Part shown: in pieces, positions 1 through 7,302 of the stretch
How positions within the stretch are numbered: the stretch's first letter is position 1
Layout of the letters: every line of letters starts with the position of its first letter
Assembly: GCA_937942115.1 (NCBI GenBank)
Contig: CALDFY010000012.1
Location: 1-19,423, forward strand
DNA: 19,423 nucleotides
Direction: 5' to 3'
Origin: an uncultured Anaerolineae bacterium
Lineage (GTDB): Bacteria > Chloroflexota > Anaerolineae > B4-G1 > DUEL01
Notes under the pieces: model-generated
Told to the model about the DNA's origin: nothing
Seen by the model: the letters and a program-made list of their open reading frames with translations, nothing else
Databases searched by the model: none
Made by a program: the position numbers and the translations under genes

Positions 1-1
1 G

Positions 2-340
2 ACGCGGCGGATCCTGCGCGGCAAGGGGTACGAGGTCATCACGGCGGCCAGCGGGCAGCAGGCGCTGGCGGTGATGCGGAAGGAGAAGCCCGACCTGGTG
101 TTGCTGGACATTATGATGTCCTACATCCTGGACGGGCTGGACGTGAGCCGGGAGATGGCGCAGGACCCGGCGCTGAAGGACGTGCCGGTGATTATGGTGA
201 CGTCGCTGACCGGGGCGCGGGCGCAGGGGGTGGTGCCCTCCGGCGAGTACGTCCCGGTGGACGAGTGGATCCACAAACCGATAGACCCGGACGGCCTGCT
301 GGCGCGGATAGAGGGAGCGCTGGGGGGGAAAGCCGGGTAG
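2..340 (+). CDS. Response-regulator receiver domain protein, 3' part (5' end outside window)
   Basis: The frame is open from the first bases of the window to a TAG at 338-340, giving 112 residues; the start and the first acidic pocket lie upstream, outside the window. The visible part is the C-terminal portion of a CheY-like receiver domain. The phosphoacceptor aspartate is D36 in VLLDIMM, the conserved Thr/Ser is T67 in IMVTS, and the conserved lysine is K92 in IHKP. The segment after the aspartate reads SYILDG where the family usually has P-x-M-D-G, a small departure in the loop next to the phosphorylation site. The protein ends about 20 residues after the lysine, so no output domain follows. 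It is either a stand-alone receiver or the C-terminal receiver of a larger kinase; the window cannot tell which. Confidence 0.85.
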   Translation, partial: TRRILRGKGYEVITAASGQQALAVMRKEKPDLVLLDIMMSYILDGLDVSREMAQDPALKDVPVIMVTSLTGARAQGVVPSGEYVPVDEWIHKPIDPDGLLARIEGALGGKAG

Positions 341-364
341 GTCGGTTGGCAGTTCGGATGAAGA

Positions 365-395
365 AAGCCGGGCACCTTTCTGGTGCCCGGCTTTT
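365..395. terminator. Bidirectional intrinsic terminator
   Basis: A perfect 12-bp inverted repeat (arms 365-376 and 382-393, loop TTTCT) has a core stem GCCGGGCACC/GGTGCCCGGC. On the + strand it runs into TTTT; on the - strand it runs into TTTCTT. It sits between the end of the receiver gene and the converging end of the metal ATPase gene, the expected place for a shared terminator. Confidence 0.85.
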
Positions 396-411
396 GCTTG
401 TAGCGCAGGTT

Positions 412-2583
412 TCATTTTGCGCTATGCATCAGCAACCGCATCCCGTTCAGAATCACCAGCAGCGAAACCCCCACATCGGCGAAGACGGCCATCCAGAGCG
501 TCGCCAGGCCGGCCACCGCCAGGGCCAGGAAGGCCGCCTTGGTCGCCAGGGAGAAAGCCACGTTCTGGCGGATGATGGCAACCGTCCGGCGGCCCAGCCG
601 CACGGCGCGCGGCACCCCCCAGAGGTCGTCCCCCATCAGCGCCACGTCGGCCGTCTCCAGCGCGACGTCGGAGCCGGCGGCGCCCATGGCGACCCCCACG
701 CTGGCCCGGGCCAGCGCCGGAGCGTCGTTCACCCCGTCGCCCACCATAGCGACCGTCCCATAGCGGCCTAACAGTTCCTCCACCGCCTCCACCTTCTGCT
801 CCGGAAGCAACTCTGACCGGAATTCGTCCACCCCCGCCGCCCGGGCCACCCGCTCCGCCACCGCCCGGTTGTCGCCCGTCAGCATCACCGTCCGGCGGAT
901 GCCCATCCCCTTCAGCGCGCCGATGACGGCGGCGGTCTCCGGGCGCAGGGTATCCGCCACCACCCCGTAGGCCCGGTTCCCGCAACAGACGTCCTCCACC
1001 ACCACCGCCGTCCGCCCCCGCGCAGCAACGGCGTCCACCCGCCGACAGAAGGGGTCGTCCTCTTCCCGCTCCCCGTGGACATAGGCGTGGCTGCCGACTT
1101 TGACCGCGTGGCCGGCCACCCGCCCCTGTACCCCGCGCCCCGGCGCGCTCTCCACGGCCTCCGCGAGGCCGTACCGGTCGGCGACGCCCAGTTCTTCCGC
1201 CGCGCGCATCACCGCGCGGGCCAGCGGATGCCCGGAGCGGGCCTCCACCGCCGCCGCCTTCGCCAGCAGGTCCAGACACTCCGGGCACTCCTGGGGACGC
1301 CGGTCGGCGGTGTGGTTGGCGCATTCTCCCCCCACCAGCCGGGGTTCCCCCACCGTCAGTGTGCCGGTCTTATCAAAGGCGACGGCGCGCAGGCGGGCCA
1401 GTGCCTCCAGGTGGACGCCGCCTTTGATCAGGACGCCTGCGCGGGCCGCCGCCGTCAGCCCGCTGACGACGGCGACGGGCGTGGAGATGACCAGCGCGCA
1501 CGGGCAGGCGATGACCAGCAGGACCAGCGCGCGGTAGAGCCAGTCCAGGAACGGGCCCAGGCCCAGGAGCGGCGGGACCGTCGCCACCAGCAGCGCGCCC
1601 GCCACCACGGCGGGCGTGTAGACGACGGCGAAGCGGTCCACCAGCCGCTGGCTGGGGGCCCGTTGCTCCTGCGCTTCTTCCACCAGATGGATAATCCGGG
1701 CCAGCGTGCTATCGGACGCCGCGCAGGTCACCTCCACCGTCAGTGCGCCGGGGCCGTTGACCGTTCCGGCGAAGACCTCATCCCCCGGCCCCTTCTCCAC
1801 CGGCATACTCTCGCCGGTGATGGGGGATTGGTCCACCGAGGAGCGGCCCTCCCGAATCCGCCCGTCGGCGGGGATGCGCTCGCCGGGGCGGATGAGGACA
1901 AGGTCCCCCACGGCCAGCGCCTCCACCGGCACCCGTTCCTCCCCCTGGGGCGTCCGGCGCGTGGCTTCCGGGGGGCGCAGCGCCATCAGCGCGCGGACGG
2001 CACTCCGGGCCCGGTCCATAGTCAGCGATTCCAGGAGTTCCCCCAGCGAGAACAGGAAGACGACCACGCCCGCTTCGGCGTACTCGCCGATGGTCAGCGC
2101 GCCGGCCACGGCGACCGTCATCAGGGTGTTCATATCGGGGCGGCGGGTGGCGCGCAGCGCGGCCCAGCCGGCCCGGGCGACAGGGAACCCGCCGGTGATG
2201 GCGGCGGCGATCAGCAGTCCGTCCTGCAGCGGAGCGGGCCCGGCCAGCAGATGGACTCCCAGCGCCAGCGCCAGCAGGAGGCCGGATAGCGCGGTGGGCA
2301 GGGCGCGGGGATAGCGGCGAAGCCAGCCCCGCCATCCGGCCCCGTCGGTTGTCGGCGTCGCCGGCAGGACCCGGTAGCCCATCTTCCGGGCAACCGCCTG
2401 CACTTCTGGAATCACCCCGTCCCCTTCGGCCACCAGGCGCATCCGCCCGGTGGCGAAGGAGACTTCTGCCCGATGCACCCCGGGCACACCCTGCGCGGCC
2501 TTTTCCAGGTGGAGGGCGCAATCCGCGCAGTCCATCCCCTCCACCCGCAACAGAAACGTCTTCAGGTTATTCTCCAGACTCAT
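412..2583 (-). CDS. zntA/cadA-like: Zn/Cd/Pb-exporting P1B-type ATPase (ZntA/CadA type)
   Basis: This 723-residue inner-membrane pump would export divalent soft metals using ATP. An N-terminal heavy-metal-associated domain carries GMDCADC (residues 16-22). It is followed by membrane helices, the actuator motif TGES (256-259), the transmembrane metal site CPC (360-362), the phosphorylation motif DKTGT (404-408), the HP motif (452-453) and GDGVND (615-620). The C-terminal helices read TK (K682) and ADVG (D703), matching the Lys and Asp that mark the Zn/Cd/Pb subgroup such as ZntA, rather than Cu pumps. I chose the ATG at 2581-2583: the HMA domain begins right after it, GGAG lies upstream, and the in-frame extension further upstream is only the ArsR gene read out of frame. 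The start overlaps the repressor gene by 17 nt, implying translational coupling. Odd: a Cys/His-rich insert (C421, H424, C433, C436) follows DKTGT. Confidence 0.96.
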   Translation of the reverse strand: MSLENNLKTFLLRVEGMDCADCALHLEKAAQGVPGVHRAEVSFATGRMRLVAEGDGVIPEVQAVARKMGYRVLPATPTTDGAGWRGWLRRYPRALPTALSGLLLALALGVHLLAGPAPLQDGLLIAAAITGGFPVARAGWAALRATRRPDMNTLMTVAVAGALTIGEYAEAGVVVFLFSLGELLESLTMDRARSAVRALMALRPPEATRRTPQGEERVPVEALAVGDLVLIRPGERIPADGRIREGRSSVDQSPITGESMPVEKGPGDEVFAGTVNGPGALTVEVTCAASDSTLARIIHLVEEAQEQRAPSQRLVDRFAVVYTPAVVAGALLVATVPPLLGLGPFLDWLYRALVLLVIACPCALVISTPVAVVSGLTAAARAGVLIKGGVHLEALARLRAVAFDKTGTLTVGEPRLVGGECANHTADRRPQECPECLDLLAKAAAVEARSGHPLARAVMRAAEELGVADRYGLAEAVESAPGRGVQGRVAGHAVKVGSHAYVHGEREEDDPFCRRVDAVAARGRTAVVVEDVCCGNRAYGVVADTLRPETAAVIGALKGMGIRRTVMLTGDNRAVAERVARAAGVDEFRSELLPEQKVEAVEELLGRYGTVAMVGDGVNDAPALARASVGVAMGAAGSDVALETADVALMGDDLWGVPRAVRLGRRTVAIIRQNVAFSLATKAAFLALAVAGLATLWMAVFADVGVSLLVILNGMRLLMHSAK

Positions 2584-2869
2584 CCCTGTTCTCCAAAACG
2601 TGTTCCAGGACATCGCGAAAGAGGTCGCGGATGTGGTCGTCGTCCAGCGCGTAGAGGACCCGCTTGCCCTGCCGTCTTCGGCGGACCAGCCGCATCTGGA
2701 GGAGGTAGCGCAACTGGTGGGAGACGGCCGAGACATTCATGCCCAGTTGGGACGCCAGCGCGCCCACGCACTGTTCCTCCTGGGCCAGGACGGCCAGGAT
2801 GCGCACGCGCGTGGGGTGGGCCAGTGCCCGGAAGGTTCGGGCCATCGCCCGGGCGGTAGGGGGATCCAT
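2567..2869 (-). CDS. smtB-like: ArsR/SmtB-family metal-sensing repressor
   Basis: This is a 100-residue winged-helix repressor of the ArsR/SmtB family. The helix-turn-helix spans about residues 35-58 (LASQLGMNVSAVSHQLRYL), followed by the beta-wing (RRRRQGKRVLYAL). The C-terminal helix carries D77, H79, H90 and E93 in the same spacing as the alpha-5 zinc site of cyanobacterial SmtB (D104, H106, H117, E120). C34 in EQCVGALA matches the SmtB cysteine, while the second CadC cysteine is replaced by Gly. The predicted inducer is therefore zinc, possibly cobalt or cadmium as well. Start: ATG at 2867-2869 has GGAGG 5 nt upstream. A TTG at 2926 would extend the protein by 19 residues but lies about 10 nt from the predicted transcript start. 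It is co-transcribed with the ATPase and very likely represses the shared promoter until metal binds. Confidence 0.93.
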   Translation of the reverse strand: MDPPTARAMARTFRALAHPTRVRILAVLAQEEQCVGALASQLGMNVSAVSHQLRYLLQMRLVRRRRQGKRVLYALDDDHIRDLFRDVLEHVLENRDESGE

Positions 2870-2874
2870 CGGGG

Positions 2875-2879
2875 CCTCC
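2875..2879 (-). promoter_or_regulatory. Ribosome binding site of the ArsR repressor
   Basis: GGAGG on the - strand with 5 nt to the ATG at 2867-2869. It supports that ATG over the upstream in-frame TTG at 2926. Confidence 0.7.
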
Positions 2880-2920
2880 GTTCCTTTTGGGGATGGTTTT
2901 CTGTCATCATTTGCATAATT

Positions 2921-2942
2921 GTTCAATTGAACGACTGGTCAA
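2921..2942 (-). promoter_or_regulatory. Putative ArsR/SmtB operator
   Basis: Two overlapping inverted repeats lie just downstream of the -10 box. One is the perfect 12-bp palindrome GTTCAATTGAAC (2921-2932). The other is TTGAAC-N4-GGTCAA (2927-2942), with one mismatch between arms. The second has the TGAAC...GTTCA polarity typical of SmtB-family operators. Either would place the repressor over the transcription start. Assignment as operator is inferred from position and symmetry. Confidence 0.6.
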
Positions 2943-2970
2943 ATTATATCAGGGGTTGGGAGAATGTCAA
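2943..2970 (-). promoter_or_regulatory. Sigma-70-type promoter of the metal-resistance unit
   Basis: On the - strand, a perfect -35 TTGACA (complement of 2965-2970) and a perfect -10 TATAAT (complement of 2943-2948) are separated by 16 bp. The start of transcription is predicted near 2936, inside the operator candidates, so bound repressor would block initiation. Confidence 0.85.
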
Positions 2971-2980
2971 GAGAAGGATG

Positions 2981-3019
2981 ATTTTTCACTGCGGCGGCGA
3001 AGCCGCCACAGTGAAAAAT
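2981..3019. repeat. Strong 18-bp hairpin (inverted repeat) upstream of the metal promoter
   Basis: Left arm 2981-2998 and right arm 3002-3019 pair over 18 bp with a single mismatch (C2992/A3008) around a GAA loop. The stem has a GC-rich top (GGCGGC/GCCGCC) and an AT-rich base (ATTTTTCACTG/CAGTGAAAAAT). No clear T-run follows outside the stem on either strand, so it is not a typical terminator. It begins 11 bp beyond the -35 box of the ArsR promoter. It could insulate that promoter, end transcription through the AT-rich base, or be a small palindromic repeat element. Confidence 0.6.
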
Positions 3020-3340
3020 ATTTGCTGATGACGGCGGTCTTGCGCTGGGCAAATCTGTAGAAACCGCGCCAGAGGGCAGTTCTTTCACCCATTTTTTACT
3101 TTTTCTTCACCCATCTCATACGACCATTTGGTAGGATAAACAATGTTCGGTAGCATCCCGGTAAATTGCGGGGGTCTTGCGGCGCGAGGATTTTTGCCGC
3201 GATGGCGCGAATTTCCCCCTTGGGTTTCGTGCCAATTCGTGAAATTCGTGGCTGAAACAGAGCGACCCCGTTTTCGTGCCGTGCCGCCCAATGTTCGGAA
3301 TCGGCCGGAAATGCCCTTCCCAAACTGCAGGAGCGGATCA
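3020..3340. other. Non-coding spacer between metal unit and polysaccharide operon
   Basis: No convincing gene is visible in these 321 bases. There is a T-rich stretch near 3094-3110 and a direct repeat AATTCGTG at 3234-3241 and 3243-3250. The reading frame of the downstream response regulator stays open back to an ATG at 3143, but that extension lacks any receiver-domain character, so it is treated as spacer. The promoter of the polysaccharide operon must lie here or at its 3' end; I could not identify convincing -35/-10 boxes. Confidence 0.5.
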
Positions 3341-4048
3341 ATGAACGAGAGAGTCCTGATTATAGATGACGACCCGGGTTTGCTCACCCTGCTGCGCCTG
3401 GGGCTGGAACGGGATGGGTTTGAGGTCATCACTGCCCAGAGCGGTAAGGAAGGTCTGCGCAAGGCCTACGAGTCCCATCCCGACCTGATCGTGCTGGACA
3501 TCCTGATGCCCGAGATGGACGGTTGGGAGGTATGCCAGCGGCTGCGCTACATCTGCGACACCCCGATCCTCATCCTGACCGCTATGGATGAGCGGGATGG
3601 GGTCATTCGGGGACTCTCTATTGGGGCTGACGACTATGTGCTGAAGCCCTGCACGTTTGAGGAGTTGAAGGCCCGCATTCGTGCCCTGCTCCGCCGGTCT
3701 GTCCGGTCATCCGACAATGCCCGTCCGACCGTTTACGACGACGGGAATTTGCGGATAGATTTCTCCGAGGGAACAGTCACGAAGAAAGGGGAGCCGGTGA
3801 CCCTCACGCCGACGGAGTCCCGTCTCTTGCTCTACCTGGCCAGCCGACAAGGGAGGGTCGTTCCGCATCAGGAGTTGCTGACCCAGGTCTGGGGGCCGGC
3901 CTACGGCGACGCGGTGGGCTATTTGAGCGTCTACATTCGCTATTTGCGGCAGAAAATTGAGGACAACCCCGCCCAACCTCGCTACATCCGCACCCGCTGG
4001 CGGGTCGGATATTACTTCGCTGCCAATGGTATTGAGGGGAGTGAGTAA
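3341..4048 (+). CDS. OmpR/PhoB-family response regulator
   Basis: A 235-residue two-domain transcription factor. The receiver domain (about 1-120) has the acidic pocket D9-D11, phosphoacceptor D53 (IVLDILMPEMDG), T80 and K102 (VLKP). The C-terminal winged helix (about 135-230) contains LTPTESRLLLYLASRQGRVV and the recognition segment SVYIRYLRQKIE, ending in a typical wing (IRTRWRVGYYF). Start: ATG at 3341 is preceded by AGGAG at 3329-3333 with 7 nt spacing, and the protein then begins exactly where the family does; an in-frame ATG at 3143 would add 66 residues unlike any domain. No histidine kinase is adjacent. Its stop codon abuts the start of the Wzz/BY-kinase gene, so it heads the polysaccharide operon and probably controls it. 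Confidence 0.95.
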   Translation: MNERVLIIDDDPGLLTLLRLGLERDGFEVITAQSGKEGLRKAYESHPDLIVLDILMPEMDGWEVCQRLRYICDTPILILTAMDERDGVIRGLSIGADDYVLKPCTFEELKARIRALLRRSVRSSDNARPTVYDDGNLRIDFSEGTVTKKGEPVTLTPTESRLLLYLASRQGRVVPHQELLTQVWGPAYGDAVGYLSVYIRYLRQKIEDNPAQPRYIRTRWRVGYYFAANGIEGSE

Positions 4049-5857
4049 ATGGGAGAGCCAATGTTCCAGCATTACACCCGCATTCTCGGTCGGTGGTGGT
4101 GGCTCCTCTTGATCAGCACCATCGTCCCTATGATGGTCAGTTACGGATTGCTCTCCCGGAAACCCCCGGTGTACCAGGCCCGGGCGACGCTGATGGTGGG
4201 GACCAGTCTCCAGACCCTGAATCCCGACCCCTGGCAGATGAACCTGAGCACCACGCTGGCAGGGGCGTACGCGGAACTGGCCCGGCAGGAGCCGGTTCTG
4301 GAGGCGGTGATTGACCGGTTGGGATTGCCCAGGGCGCCGGAGCAACTGGCCCAGCAGATAGAGACCCGCATCTACTCCGGGGCGCAATTGCTGGAGATTC
4401 GGGTAATGGATACGGACCCGGAGGTGGCCGCGCTGATCGCCAATGCCCTGGCCGATGAACTCATCCGCCGTAGCCCGGCCTACGGGGCCAGCGACCCGGA
4501 GCAACAGGCGTTCCTGCGTCGCCAGATGGCCGACCTGCGTGCCCGGATTGAGAACGTGGACGATGAAATCGCCCGTTTGACCGACCAGATGGCTACCCTG
4601 GTCTCCGCCGCCGAGATTCGCGAGGTCCAGGACCGCATCGCGGCGCTGGAGACGGTGAAGACCACCTACCAGGCCCGTTACGCGGACTTCCTCCAACTCT
4701 ATAACCCGGAGTCGCCCAACCTGCTCTCGCTCTTTAACGCGGCCACGCCGCCCCAGCAGCCGATTCCCAACAGGGCGCTGCTCGTTGTGGCCGTCGCCGG
4801 GGTGGCGGGGCTGGCGCTGGCGGTCGCGGCGCTGATCCTGATGGATTATCTGGATACCTCCCTCCGCTGGGAAAACGACACCGTCCAGGCCGGCCTGGGC
4901 CTGCCTATTCTGGGTGCTATTCCCAGTGTCGCTCATCGGGAGCGGGCTTCCATTAAGGCCGGGCAGATGGGGTCTCCGCTTCTATCCGAGAGCATTCACG
5001 GTATCCAGACGACCATATTTTTCTCCCGCCCGGACCGGGCACCGCGCACCCTGTTGATTACCAGCCCCGGGGCTCAGGAGGGGAAGAGTTTCGTCCTGGC
5101 CCACCTGGCCGCTGCGCTGACGGCCGCAGGGTACCGGGTGATCGCCATGGATGTGGACCTGCGGCGGCCGTCGCTCCACGAGTTCTTTGAAAAACCCAAT
5201 GTCGTCGGTCTGGCGAATCTGCTGGATGGGCGACTGACGGGGCCGTGGCCGATGGAAGCCCTGCAGGCGACGGAGATAGAGAACCTGTGGCTTCTTCCGG
5301 CGGGACGGACTTCCGTAGAGCCGGCCCTGCTGGTCGGTTCCCGGCGCTTTCGGACCCTGCTGGAGGAACTCCGGCGGCATGCCGATGTGGTCCTGATAGA
5401 TAGCCCCCCAGTGCTGGGCCCCCCCGAGGCGGCCCTCCTGGCCAGTATGGCCGATGCCACCCTCCTGGTCGTGGATGACGGCATCACTCGCCACGCGGCG
5501 GCCCGTAAGGCCCGCGACCGGCTGATGGGGCAGGAGGGAGTCCACCTGATGGGGGTCGTGTTCAATCGGGTCCGCTCCTCTTCCTATGGCTATCTCTACG
5601 GCTACGGCTACTACAGCAGGGACGGCAAACCCCGGCGCCGTCGGAAAAAGCGACCGTATCTGACGGTCGCCGAGGCTGCAGACCGGTTGGGGGTGAGCAA
5701 GGAGACCGCCCTTCACTGGTGCCGTACCGGCAAACTTCCTGCGACGCGGGTCGGACTCTGGTGGCGCATCCGGCCCGATGATGTGGAGCGGCTCATCGCC
5801 GAGGCGCTGAGTACGGGGACTCCAGTTGACCGAACAGAAAGCAGAGTAACCGCATGA
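4049..5857 (+). CDS. Wzz/BY-kinase polysaccharide co-polymerase with C-terminal excisionase-type HTH
   Basis: A 602-residue membrane protein predicted to set polysaccharide chain length. TM1 (about 16-34) and TM2 (about 243-266) flank an extracytoplasmic Wzz-type domain with a coiled-coil-rich part (about 150-212). A cytoplasmic BY-kinase domain follows: Walker A PGAQEGKS (340-347), Walker A' VIAMDVDLRRP (364-374) and Walker B VVLIDSPP (447-454). The usual tyrosine tail is present as a cluster at Y513, 515, 517, 519, 521 and 522. Unlike ordinary BY-kinases, the protein does not end there: a basic linker (RRRRKK) leads to a second domain (537-583), LTVAEAADRLGVSKETALHW followed by a TGKLPATRVG-type turn and WRI, matching the excisionase/MerR-like helix-turn-helix family. 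The start directly abuts the upstream stop; ATG at 4061 is an alternative. The HTH fusion is the main oddity. Confidence 0.93.
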   Translation: MGEPMFQHYTRILGRWWWLLLISTIVPMMVSYGLLSRKPPVYQARATLMVGTSLQTLNPDPWQMNLSTTLAGAYAELARQEPVLEAVIDRLGLPRAPEQLAQQIETRIYSGAQLLEIRVMDTDPEVAALIANALADELIRRSPAYGASDPEQQAFLRRQMADLRARIENVDDEIARLTDQMATLVSAAEIREVQDRIAALETVKTTYQARYADFLQLYNPESPNLLSLFNAATPPQQPIPNRALLVVAVAGVAGLALAVAALILMDYLDTSLRWENDTVQAGLGLPILGAIPSVAHRERASIKAGQMGSPLLSESIHGIQTTIFFSRPDRAPRTLLITSPGAQEGKSFVLAHLAAALTAAGYRVIAMDVDLRRPSLHEFFEKPNVVGLANLLDGRLTGPWPMEALQATEIENLWLLPAGRTSVEPALLVGSRRFRTLLEELRRHADVVLIDSPPVLGPPEAALLASMADATLLVVDDGITRHAAARKARDRLMGQEGVHLMGVVFNRVRSSSYGYLYGYGYYSRDGKPRRRRKKRPYLTVAEAADRLGVSKETALHWCRTGKLPATRVGLWWRIRPDDVERLIAEALSTGTPVDRTESRVTA

Positions 5858-7302
5858 AGCGTCTACCCCTCACGGTCGCCCGAAATTCTTTGTTCAGCCT
5901 GCTGGGTCAGATCACCGTCAAGGTCCTCTCGGTGGTCTTCGCCATCGTTGTCGTCCGGCGGCTGGGGGATGCCGGATACGGCCTCTACGCCACCGCTCTG
6001 GCCTATGTGGGGATGTTCGCCATCCTCTCCGACCTGGGGCTGGCTCCCTACATGGTGCGGGAGGTCGCCAAGAATCCCGACCGGACCCTGGCGCTCTTCG
6101 CCAACGCTGTACTCCTGCGTCTGGTCCTCTCCGCCGGGACGCTGGCGGTCATCGTCGGTTCGGCCATCGCGCTGAAGCGCTCCCCCGAATTGATTCTGGG
6201 GACGGCCATCGCGGCCTGCACACTGTTCATCTACGCTGTGGAGGGGCCGATGGAGAGCCTCTTCATCGCCCGCGAGCGGCTGGACTTTCTCTCGCTGATG
6301 AACGTGCTCCAGCAGATGGGCTTCGTCGTCCTGGGGACGGCGGCGCTGGCGGGCCGATTGGGGTTTATGGGACTGTTAGCGGCCTCTCTGGGCAGTCTGA
6401 TGCTGGCGACGGCGGCGGGGTGGCGCCTGCTCCGGCGGACCGGCGGGGCTCCGTGGCGTCCCGACCCCCGGCTGTGGCCGACCCTGCTGAAAGCCGCGCT
6501 CCCCTTCGGCGTCATCGGTTTCTCCCTGGGCCTGTCGTACAAAGTAGACACCGTCCTGCTGCAATATTTCTACGGCGACGCGGTGACCGGCTGGTACAAT
6601 GCCGCCTACAATCTCATTTTTCTGCTGATGATGGTCTCCCACGCGGTCAACCTGGCCCTCTACCCGGCCCTCTGCCGTCAGCACGCGACCGACCCGAAGC
6701 AGATGCCGGCCATCTACACCCAGGCGCTGAAGTACCTCTTCGTCATCGCGATTCCCATCGCGGTGGGGACAACAGTGCTGGCCGGACCGCTGGTCCGCCT
6801 GCTCTACACCGACCGGTTTGCGCCCTCCGTCCTGCCGCTCCGGATTCTGATCTGGGTCCTCCCGCTGATGTTCCTGACCGAACTCCTGGGGAATGTGACC
6901 ATCATCCACGACCAGGAGAAGAAAGTGGCGCGGGCGCTGTTGGTGAGCACGGCGGTCAACGTGGCCCTGAACCTGGTGCTCATCCCCCGCTGGGGACTGC
7001 TGGCGGCATCGGCCGTCACCGTACTGACGGAGATGATTCTGGCGGGGCAGTACCTCTGGCTTCTGCGACGGGAACTGGCGACGGTGGACTTTCAGGTCGT
7101 CCTCCTGAAGCCGGGGCTGGCGGCGGCGCTGATGGGCCTGGTGGTCTTCCTGGCGCGGGGGCTGAATTTCTTTCTGGTCGTCCCGCTGGGGGCCGCCATC
7201 TACCTGAGCCTGCTGGCCCTGACGGGCTCTGTGGGCCGGCAGGAGGCGGTTCTGCTGGGAGACCTGGTGCGCCGCCGGGCGGGTTCGCAGGAGGTGCCGT
7301 GA
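5854..7302 (+). CDS. Wzx-type polysaccharide flippase (MOP superfamily)
   Basis: A 482-residue, strongly hydrophobic protein with about 12-14 membrane segments. It begins with the typical N-terminus of this family (ARNSLFSLLGQITVKVLSVV, then RRLGDAGYGLYATALAY) and has the recurring short loops of lipid-linked oligosaccharide flippases. The family moves undecaprenyl-pyrophosphate-linked repeat units from the inner to the outer face of the cytoplasmic membrane, which fits the surrounding glycosyltransferases and the Wzy-like gene. The ATG overlaps the kinase stop (ATGA at 5854-5857), a sign of translational coupling. The substrate cannot be read from sequence. Confidence 0.92.
   Translation: MKRLPLTVARNSLFSLLGQITVKVLSVVFAIVVVRRLGDAGYGLYATALAYVGMFAILSDLGLAPYMVREVAKNPDRTLALFANAVLLRLVLSAGTLAVIVGSAIALKRSPELILGTAIAACTLFIYAVEGPMESLFIARERLDFLSLMNVLQQMGFVVLGTAALAGRLGFMGLLAASLGSLMLATAAGWRLLRRTGGAPWRPDPRLWPTLLKAALPFGVIGFSLGLSYKVDTVLLQYFYGDAVTGWYNAAYNLIFLLMMVSHAVNLALYPALCRQHATDPKQMPAIYTQALKYLFVIAIPIAVGTTVLAGPLVRLLYTDRFAPSVLPLRILIWVLPLMFLTELLGNVTIIHDQEKKVARALLVSTAVNVALNLVLIPRWGLLAASAVTVLTEMILAGQYLWLLRRELATVDFQVVLLKPGLAAALMGLVVFLARGLNFFLVVPLGAAIYLSLLALTGSVGRQEAVLLGDLVRRRAGSQEVP

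Noticed and set aside
1075..2289. 404-codon + strand open frame opposite the ATPase
   Set aside because: It is antisense to a well-supported gene, with a composition typical of GC-rich shadows (Arg, Gly, Gln, His) and no motif.
2584..2736. 51-residue N-terminal extension of the metal ATPase
   Set aside because: It is the ArsR gene read in another frame; the HMA domain begins just after the ATG at 2583.
3143..3340. 66-residue N-terminal extension of the OmpR-type regulator
   Set aside because: It has no domain character and contains the AATTCGTG repeat, and a good AGGAG precedes the ATG at 3341.
3707..4936. 409-codon - strand open frame opposite the regulator and kinase genes
   Set aside because: It is antisense to two genes with clear motifs and shows no recognisable domain.
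6420..7301. 294-residue N-terminal extension of the GT4 enzyme
   Set aside because: It overlaps the flippase gene entirely, has Pro/Gly/Arg-rich shadow composition, and the family N-terminus starts at 7302.
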